64,000 nucleotides of DNA from Luteolibacter yonseiensis (GTDB lineage: Bacteria > Verrucomicrobiota > Verrucomicrobiia > Verrucomicrobiales > Akkermansiaceae): contig NZ_JAENIK010000013.1 of the NCBI RefSeq assembly GCF_016595465.1, positions 542,839 to 606,838 on the forward strand. Direction: 5' to 3'. The notes below the pieces were generated by a model, which was given only the letters and a program-made list of their open reading frames with translations, ran no database searches and was not told the origin of the DNA. Shown in pieces: positions 44,578-54,200 of the stretch. Numbering within the stretch: position 1 is the first letter of the stretch; each line of letters opens with the position of its first letter. A program made the translations under genes and the position numbers.

Positions 44578-45118
44578 AACTGGAGGCAAGACGGGTTTCG
44601 ACGCAGTGACGGAGGGCGATCCGTATCCGCGACAGGCTTTTTTGAATCTGGTTCGGCTTGAGGCCGCGGCTCTTCGCATGGTCGGTCAAGGAAATGCGGT
44701 CGAGATATTTCAATCTCAGCAGCCGTTGATTGTCCGAAGAAAGGCCGGACACACAGTCGCGGAGCGCCGCGAGCCGGTGATCCACATCGTCCGCAAACTG
44801 TTCGGCCGCCTTGGAGATACGCTCCAGCGCTTCCTCTGAGAAACTGACGACCTTCCGCCGCTGCGCCTCGCGCCGGTGGGTGAGCACCTTGAACCACGCC
44901 GCCTTGAAGGCCCACGCCTTGAAATTCGTCCCCGGCTCGAATTCCTCACGGCGGTTCCAGAGAAACAGGCAGGTTTCCTGCACCACATCGTCACACGCGT
45001 CCCGGTCCGCCAGAAGTGACATGACGTATGCCATCAGGGCCGGGCGCAACTCCTCGATTTCCGCCGCGAGAACGCCGCTCTCCCGGAAGGGGGGGTCGTG
45101 CTCGGGTGTGGTGCTCAT
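44570..45118 (-). CDS. ECF sigma factor, Rhodopirellula/Verrucomicrobium type
   Basis: The 182-aa protein has region 2 (about 25-95: LMAYVMSLLADRDACDDVVQ, ETCLFLWNRREEF, FKAWAFKAAWFKVLTHRREA) and region 4 (about 120-175: LSSDNQRLLRLKYLDRISLT, SRGLKPNQIQKSLSRIRIAL RH). This is the pattern of TIGR02989-type sigma factors, found in Planctomycetes and Verrucomicrobia. It starts at ATG 45118, about 180 bp after the tpsA stop, and is coupled to the FecR-like gene. Candidate targets are the two LamG genes downstream, which share a promoter-like element. Confidence 0.87.
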   Translation of the reverse strand: MSTTPEHDPPFRESGVLAAEIEELRPALMAYVMSLLADRDACDDVVQETCLFLWNRREEFEPGTNFKAWAFKAAWFKVLTHRREAQRRKVVSFSEEALERISKAAEQFADDVDHRLAALRDCVSGLSSDNQRLLRLKYLDRISLTDHAKSRGLKPNQIQKSLSRIRIALRHCVETRLASSYE

Positions 45119-45295
45119 CGCTCTTCTATTCCGGATACTCTCCGAACCTGACGAAAAAATCCCGCCATTTTTTCAACCATCCGCAAGGCCTTCGTGAAAG
45201 ACGCACCCAGGCCCGTCAGCCGGTCCCATCATGAAACCAACAAAAAGCCTCCGGCGCACCCGGATCAGGAAGGCGGCGTGTCCCGCCCCGGATGT

Positions 45296-48200
45296 TCACT
45301 CCCCGGATTCCTTTTCTTCCTCATCCTCCTTGTCCGCATCGCTTTCCCCAGCGCTTCCGCTGCCGTAGCCGATGATCTCCACCGAGATGATCGACGGGGT
45401 TTCCACCACCTCTGTGGTTTCCTGGTTGCGCGCCTCGTTCGCAGCGGTTCCGGTTGTGGTTGCGTTGGTTGCGGCGGTGGAGTTCGAGGCGGCGGTCAGA
45501 CCGCTGATGCTAGGAGAAGATACGGCGGGTGCCGCCGCTCCCGCGCTGTTGCCGCTGACGGAGATGTTGCCCGCGTTCAGCACCTGGTTCGCCGCGATGT
45601 TGAGGTTTCCGCTGACGCGGATGCCCGCATCACCGGCGTCCACCGTGCCTTCCGGCGCGATGAGATCGACGTTCCCGGGTTTGACTCCCGCGACAGTGGC
45701 GAGCACGCCGATGCCCCCGCCTGTTGCAAGTCCGGCAAGGTCGGTCTGCACTGCGGCGCTCTGGGGATCGATGAGGATGCGTGTGGGTGGCGCGGACTTG
45801 ACGGTCTTCGAAGAAGATCCCGCGGCGATGTCGCCCTTCGACGACCACAGGATCTCATCCCCCCCGCGCAGTGTGAAGATACGCCCGATGCCGATGCTGA
45901 TGTCATTCCGTGCGAAGATGGAAATATTTCCTCCGCTGGCGGTGATGATGCCGGGTGGCGACAAGGGATTTCCGATGGCGGTCTCCGCAAGCGCCACACC
46001 ACCACCGGGGGTGATGATGTCGATGTTTCCGCCGCTGGCCGTGCGGATGTCGCGTCCCCTGGAGAGGATTTCTCCGGCATAGCTGTCATCGCCGAAGAGC
46101 ACCTTGATCGCGAGCTTGGCAGCCTTGTAGTTGCGGGTTTTCGCGTAGTCGCGACCGGCATCACGCAGGATCTGATAGAAGACCTCCAGCGCCAGCCGGG
46201 CCTGTTCTTCTTCCGGCTGTGCCTGGAAATCGACTCCCGGGGCGATCTGTTTCAGATACTTCGCGCCCTTTTCCGTGATGACGTATTTTTCGATGAATTC
46301 GGCGAAATTCAGCTTGCCCGTCGCCAGGCTGCCTGCCTCGCCCATTCCCGCTCCAACGACAAGGTTCGCTCCTTCGAATGGCAGGTAGGGATTCCTCGCA
46401 TTGCCGATACTGGTGATCCCGACACCCGTGCCATCGCTGCTGCCCGGAACCGTTCCCAGGTCAAGGTTGCCTCCCGCAAGCACCTGCAGCGTTCCCGGGC
46501 CGCTGACCTGGATGTCTCCGGCGAGCGGGCTGCTGTCGAAGTTCGTGGCGTTTCCGATGCTGCTTGCGGCGATGCGGAGCGGGCTGTTGGAGTTCGAAAG
46601 GATGATGTTTCTCCCGCTGCTGACGATGCTGGCATCGCCCGACCGGAGATTCTGAATGTAAAGGGAAACGTCCTGGATGTCCTGCCCGGCAAGCACCCGC
46701 GCCGCCTTCGGCGAGAACAAGGTGAGACCCGAGATGTCTCCTCCCAGCGCATACAGGCGCGTGGGGGTGGTGTCGTCGCGGTGAAGCAGTCCGGGAGAAT
46801 GCAGCGCCTGCTTGGTTTCCGACACGGCGTTGGTTCCTCCGGATTCCTCGAAGAGATCGTCGATGAAGCCGAGGAAATCGCTCTCGGTGCTGGTGACGCT
46901 GGCGGCGTTCGGGTTGTCCCCGGCGATGACATGATACGCGAACGGCGAACGGTATCCGGGAATGGATGTCGGGTCGGCATCCGAGAGATTGATGGTCGCA
47001 GCCCCCCATATCTGGGAAACCACTCCTTTCACGGTGGAGATTCCGTTCGGCTGGAGCGCGTTGATGGAACCGGAGGCCAGCATTTCCACGGTGCCTTTGG
47101 ACGAGGGCGACAGTGTGAGATCCCCCACCAGGTTCACGTCTCCGTTGAAGGAGGTGGTCCGCACGGTTCCCGGAGCCAGCGAGACGAGCGTTCTGAAAGG
47201 GCTGGTCTGGTTTTCACTCAGGCGGAGCCACGGTTTCGCGTTGGCGGCGGAATTGGTGGACAGCAGTTGTTTGTTGGTGATCCACAGTTGCAGGAAGTGG
47301 TCCGCGACTCCCTGCGTTTGACCGGGTATCGTCGTGTGGAGCCGCAGCGTGACATCGCCACCGAGGGAGGAGATATTCACCTGGCTGTCCTCCCCGTAGG
47401 TGGAGAAATAGGTTTTCTGCCAGAAACTGTTGTTCAAGCCGCCGGGCATCAGGAACGGATTCGCCACCGGTCCCATCAGCACGTCACCGCTCGCGCTGAC
47501 ATCGAAGCCACCCTTGCCAAGGAAGAGCGTCGTCGGAAGCTGGGTGTATGCGTTGCCGGTCACGCCGTTGGCGACAGCGGATCGGGTGGCGTTGGTATGG
47601 ATGCTCCCGCCCGCGGTGAGTTCGCCATGGCCGCGCTCCACATAATAAACACCCGCGTCGATGTCGTTGGCGGCGCGGACGGTGAGGTTTCCGCCTCCCG
47701 TTTCAAGATAGGTCGCATTTCCCGGAGTCGTCTTGTGGGTGCGGGTGGCGTCGGTGAAGCCGGTCGACCTCATGTTCGTGGGGATCACCGCGTCCACGTT
47801 GCTGATATTGTTGCCCGCGACCATGGTCACGTCCCCTCCGCCCAACGCGCCGACGCCTTGGAAGAAGTTGGTGAAATCCACCCACCATGTCGTGGATGCG
47901 GATTCTCCCCAGCGGTTGGTGCCGAACTCGCCGGTGAGGGGATCGACATAACCGCGCTTGTAAAGCCAGTTGTTGGGAAGCTGGAGCTGGGAATCCGCGA
48001 CCAGTTCGTTCGCGCTGTTGCGGGTGAGGTGTTCGATGTTCTGGCCGGCGAAGATCGAGACATTCCCCCCGGCGATGGTGTAGGCCGCGGGGTTCGACTG
48101 CTGCACCGCTCCAAGGCTGGAGTCGATGCCGTTCTGGCTGAGACTCGGAAGATCGAACGTGCCGCCGAGCGTGGGATCCGCCACGCGTGTGCCTGCGGTG

Positions 48201-51200
48201 TAGATGGTGGCGAACTGGTTCAGAAGCTGCACGCTGCGGCCCGCATGGATCTCGATGTCACCACTGCCGGTCCGGATGACCTGGTAACCGTTCGAGGTGG
48301 CTGTGGCGGTGTTCGCGATGGCGCTGCTTGTGGTGGCGCCGGTGCCCGAGGTGGTCGCGGTGTTCGTGCGGTTGTTTCCGAGCTTGAGGAATCCGGCGTT
48401 TGTTCCGAGCGCGTTCACGCCAAGCACCTCGCTGAAGTCCGCCGCCGTCTGGTCCGCACCCGCGGCGAGGCGGTAGGACCACGACTGCATGTTGACAGGC
48501 AACAGGGCGTTCTGCGTGGTGGGCCTGGCCAGCCACAGCCGCGTGGCATTGTTCGCAGGGAGAGTGGTGCTGACAGTGAAACCATCGCTGAGCGCGCTGA
48601 AGAAATTCAGGCTTCCGGCGGCCCGCAGGGTGAGCACACCCGCCGCGCTCTTCGCGCCGTAACGGAACGTGGCGAGGTCCCAGTCATTCGCCACCGAGGT
48701 GGTGGAACTTCCCAGCGTGAGGTCTCCGGTGCGGTTGATGATTTCCACACCGGGGGCGAGAACAAACACCGACCCGAGGCCGCCGTTGTTCGCCAGCAGC
48801 CGGTTGGTCATGGCGGTGTAATTCGCATTGCCCGTGCCGGCGGCGCCGAGGAATGACTGCGCGTCCGTGTGGATGCCGTTTCTCACCGCCGTCGTGATCG
48901 CGCCTCCGCCGGAGGTGAGATCGTAGATGCGGTAACCTTCCACTAGAATGCTTGAAGCATCGATGATGGTGCCGTTGAGCGCGCCCACCGCGATGTCCTT
49001 GTTACCGGAAATCTGCGGAGCGCGGATGTGCAGCTTGCCACTGAATTTCCCTTCGGACGCGCTGCTGCCCAGGGTGACCGCGTCCCCCGCCACCTTCGAA
49101 GCAACGGACAGATCGATGACCGAGCCCGTGCGGATATCCACGGAACCGGCGCCCGCCACCCCGTTGCGCTGTGAACCGGCTTCGAGAGTGACGGAACCGC
49201 CTTTGCCGGCGGCGGAGAAATCCTTGCCCGCCACCGTGATGGTCGAGCCATCGGCCAGGATCACATCATTGTTCGCCGTGAGCCGCACGGAGCCTCCCGT
49301 GTCTCCGGACGCGTCCACCGTTCCGGTCACGGTGATCGATCCCTGGTCGGCGGAGAGCGAGAAATCCAGAGCCTTGACGATGCCGTCGATGAGCACGCTT
49401 CCATTTCTCACCCGGATTCTCTGACTGCCGGTGAGGGAGGCGGAGGTGAGCGAGTCGCTCAATGCGGATACGGATGCCAGATTTTTCACATCCAGTTCGA
49501 ACACGCCGTTCGAGCCATTTTTCCCACCCTTGCCGGACAAGCTGCCATCGGAAACAAACCGGCCTGCCGGAGTGGAAATCTGGAGGATGCCGGCATTTCC
49601 ACCACCTGCGTGGGCCGCCACGTTCACGGTGGATCCCTCGGTCAGGACCACGTCTCCCGTCTCCGATGCGAGCTTGATGCTTCCAGCATTCGTATATCTG
49701 CTGACATCCCTGAAATCCTGCCTCACGCCGGAGACATCGAGATGGCCGGAGACCGTCACATCGCCACTGGTGGCGAGCAGCTCCAGTGAACCACTCGGCA
49801 GGAAGATGGCGGTGTCCACATTGATGCTCGAACCCTTGAGAGAGAGTGACGAGCCGGGATCACCCGTGAACGTGGCGTCACCGGAGCTGGTAAGGTCTAT
49901 TTTCCCTCCCGCGGTGATGGTGCGCTTGGCACCCGCCAGTCCCGCAAGCAGCGGAGTATGGATGGAGAGGGATTTCTGAACCGTCAGGCCGCCCGTGCCC
50001 GAGCCGAGCACATTTCGGGAAGCGTCCAGCACCACCTCGTCATACTGGCGGATCGCGAGCTCGCCAGCCCCGAGACGGATGGTGGCGGCGTTGAATTCCA
50101 AGGTCCCCCCCGACGGAGCGGATGCCGCGGAAGCAGCGGAATTCGCGGAATTGTTCAAAAGGATGTTCTCGGCGTTGAAGGAAACACTGCCGTCATTCTG
50201 GTTGAACCCACGGACAGAGCCGGCGCTGAGCGTGAGCTGAGAGAGTCCTTCGGAGCCGATCCTCCCGGTCCCGTAGATGTCGATGGATGAATAGCTGAGC
50301 AGCGAGAGTGATTTTCCCTTTTGAAGATCCGCGAGCGTCCCGCCGGAGAGGACCAGTCCGTCCACACCGCCAAGGTTTCCGGAGCCGTCGAGCTGCAGAC
50401 TGATGCGGCCGCTGTTCACCGCATAGGAAGCGGCGTCAAGGTCCGCCGTGGTGGAAAGTTCCATGCCTGCGGAGGAATCGAGGATGAGGGAGCCACCGGA
50501 GATGGAGACATTCTCGCCCAATGTGAGCTGGGGCTGCGCGGAGCTGGTGGAACCGGTGCGGCTGACCGATGCCGAATCCGACGAAGTGACGCGCAGCAGC
50601 GTGCCGTTGCCGGTGATCGACAGAGGAACCGCCGCCCGGCGCGATACATCCGAGGCTTCCACCCGTGCCCCGTCTTTCAATGTCAGATCGTCGTTGGATA
50701 CGAGGATCACGTCGTTCGCGGAAAGGGACGTGCCCTTGTTGTCGATCACCAGATTCCCGGTGACCGAGGTCACCTTCGTGCCACTTGCCGACTTCGTCCG
50801 ATATCCTCCGATGAGAAGGCTTTCAGCGCCGAAGGCGTTCAGGGCGTTCGCATCCAATGCGACCACGCCCGCCGCGGCGGGAACGGAACCGTTGGAAATC
50901 ACGATATCCCTCGCGGTGCTGATATCCACCGAAGCACCGCGGCCACCCGTGACAGATGCCGATGCCACCGAACCCAGCAGCGTCATGGAGCCGGAGGATT
51001 TGAAGAGGATCGAACCGGAGTCCTTCGCCAGCAGCGGGATGTCCTTGTTGAGTTTCACCGCGCTCTCCACGAGGAAGGAGTTCGACAGGTAGTCTTCATA
51101 TTCCGCCCGGGCCCGGACGACCTTGGAGGTCGCCACCTCGAAACGGGTGGAGAGCGTGGGGATCTCCCGGTCGCTGTTCAGGTCGTTGTAACGGTAACCG

Positions 51201-54200
51201 GACACCACGCTGGACTTGTCCGGCATCTCGATCGATCCCGCGCCGTTGTTCGTGGAAGGTGAAACGAGCACCGCTCCCGGCAGCAGCGCGTATCTGGCGG
51301 GCAAAAGCGTATAATATCCGGCGGGCAGCGACTTGCTGCCGTTCAGATAGATCCTATCGCCCGCCTTGAGCGTGCCGTTCGCATAGCCCCCACCGGCGGC
51401 GGCGTTGAAATCCGCGATCGGCGCGACGCTTGAGTCGTAGCCCGGAATGATAGCGAAGCTGGTGTTGGAAGCGAGGATATCCGTCGGCCCTCCCAATCCC
51501 TGCACCCAGCGGTAGGCGTGGAGATCTCCTCCGCCGCGCACATCGATGACAGAGCCGGTCAACGTGGAAACATCCTCGCCCGCGAGCACGATGTTCCGTT
51601 CCGGCAGTCCCGACGCCGTGATGTCCACTCCCCGGGGATCGATCCATGAGTTTCCATCCGTATTGATACCATACGGAATCACAATCCCCTTCCCTGTCGC
51701 CGGGTCCACCGCGGAAACAGAGGTGGTGCTGCCGGAGGAGAGAGTGAGGTGTTTCGTCACGGGAACCGCCAGCGCGTTTCCTGTCAGCAGGTCCTTCGGA
51801 GCGGTGCCGGTGCCATCCCAACCGAGTGTGATCGTGCCGAAGGGCGCGCGGAGCACACCGCCCTGGACGATCTCGGAGGCCATAATCCGGAGATTCCCCC
51901 CCGCGGAGAGGGGCAGGTTCCGGGTACCGGAACTCTGGATGGTGACGGAGCCTCTCCGCAAACCACCGTTTTGATAGTCATAGGCGAAGATATTGAAATC
52001 GCTCGCGGTGACCGGATGGATCTGCCCGGCCTTGAGCGTGAGGTCCCCCGCGATGGTGAACGTGCCGTAGCCACGGATATCGCCGTCCGCCGCAGTGAGT
52101 CCGGCCTGACCGATGCCGCGCAGGACCAGATCCCCGACGTCGATGACGTCCGCCTTCACACTCAGTTTTCCCGTTCCGAAAGTAGGGGCCACCGCGTAGG
52201 CCAGACCGTTCAATTGGAACGGGCTCAACTGGGTTCCCACCGGAACAGGCACCGACATGGGACGCCCGAGTTTCACATGGGACGCCGTCAGACTGACATC
52301 GGAATCGGCATACAATATCCCGCCGTTCGCCACGCTGATCTGGCCGCGCGCGGCGATGTCCACCTTGCCCTTGAACTCCACGACGCCGTCAAGCGCCAGG
52401 GAGTCGAATCCTCCGTTGGTGAAGGAATCAACCGAAAAATATCCGCGTGAAAGACGCCCCGGAGAAACGGTGAGGCCGATGGCGGAGCTGTTGTCCGGCA
52501 GGTCGGGATCGATGTTCAAACCCGTCTGTGAAACCACGAGGCTGGCGTCTGTCGGCAGCGGGACCTCTCCCAGAGCGTAGAACCTGCCGGAGGAAACCTT
52601 GAGTGATCCGCCGAGCGCGGTCTTGCCGCCCGCGTTGCCAAGCAGTGTCGCATCGGAGAACAACATTTGCCCACCGCTCAACGTGATGTTTCCGCCGTTG
52701 CTGTCCACCTGAGTCCTCACGGTGGCGAGGATTTCCGGCGAGAGGGTCAGACCGCTGTTGGTCGGCACGGGAGCGCTCGCCCCCGGGGCGGAGGACGCCA
52801 CGGGGATGTCGAGTTTTCCGCTGGCTCCGGACACGTCCAGCACGCTACCCGTCGCGGCCGCGATGTTGCCGGTGAGCGTGATGTTTCCTCCGGAAAGCAC
52901 CTTGCCGGTCCGTCGGCCATAGGCATCCGGTGTCAGAACGACAGTGCCTGCGGTGGACAATACACTCTTCGAGCCGAGGTAGGTCGTGGTCCGTGCCTTG
53001 GTGGTATCGCCGAAGATGTTTGCCGTGTTGCTCCCACCGCCAACCACGATGTTGCCGCCCGCCGTATGGAGTTTGCCCAGCACGGTGACGGTGTTTCCCG
53101 TGAGGGAGATGGTCGCTCCGGGATCCGTATCGATGACCGCTCCCTCGTCCACCAGCACGCTGCCCCTCACCAGAAGTCCCCCGCCTTCGCTCACGCCGGG
53201 TGCCGCCAGCCTGACACTCACCGCCGGACGTTCGCCCACCACTTCCTGGATCACATCAAGCGTCAGCTTTCCACCCGTCGGATTCACCTGAAAACTCTTC
53301 GCGACAGGGCGGATCACGGTGCCCTCCGTCACATGAACGGCGGGAACCGAGGTATCCGACTGCACTCCAAGTCCGGTGAGCGTGAAGTCCCCGAAGCCTC
53401 CTTGGTTGAAAAACTCCGGATCCAACAGCAGCGTGTCCGGATTGGTGGTGGTGCCGCCGATCTGCACCTGGGGGGCCTGCAGGGAAAGCGCGCCCGCCTT
53501 GGCACCGGAGTAGCCGAGGAGGGTGGCTCCGAGTTTCAGATTGCCGCCGAGCACTGTCGGCAGGGTGAGATCCTGGCCGGTTTTGACCGCGATGCTGCCA
53601 CCGTTTCCATATCTCCCGCTGCCGGAGGAAGTCATGGCGTAGCCGCCTGATACGTCCACGACCGCGCCCTCGTTCAGATCGGCGGAAAACGCGGAGATGG
53701 TGATTTTTCCACCATCCGGCGAGGCAGGGGTCAGAGCTTCTCCGATTTTAAGGAAGCGGTCGTCCGTGACCAGCCCCGCCGTGCTCAGCCGGGCGTTCGC
53801 ACCGAGGGTGAAGATCCCGCGACCGGGGTTCGGCAGTGGCAACGGATCGTCCGGCAGGCGCAATGCCACGTCATACGGTGAAAGGTTCAGCGCGTTGAAA
53901 GAAAGCGTGCCGCTGGCCGCGGTCACGCTGCCGTTGATCTCGATGTTTCCCGCGGTGAATGAAACCGAGCCGCCGGTCCCGGCATCGAGATTGATCTTCT
54001 CCGGCACGATGATGCTGCCGCCCTCGTTGCGGATGGTCAGCCTCCCGAAGCCGTCGACCGAGGTGAGCCCGGTGGAAAGATGGACGTTCTCCTTGCGGTC
54101 CGCCTCGAGTTCCAGCGGGTTTCCATTGGCGTCCACCGTGAAGTCGGCCGCGGGTGCCTGGTCGACCGGATTTCCGAAAACGATCTTCGGAGGAGATGGG

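Noticed and set aside
45194..48856. 1220-codon open frame on the plus strand
   Set aside because: It lies wholly antisense to tpsA except for its first bases; its composition is Arg/Gly/Val-rich with no domain, signal or motif. Long antisense frames are expected opposite GC-rich repetitive genes.
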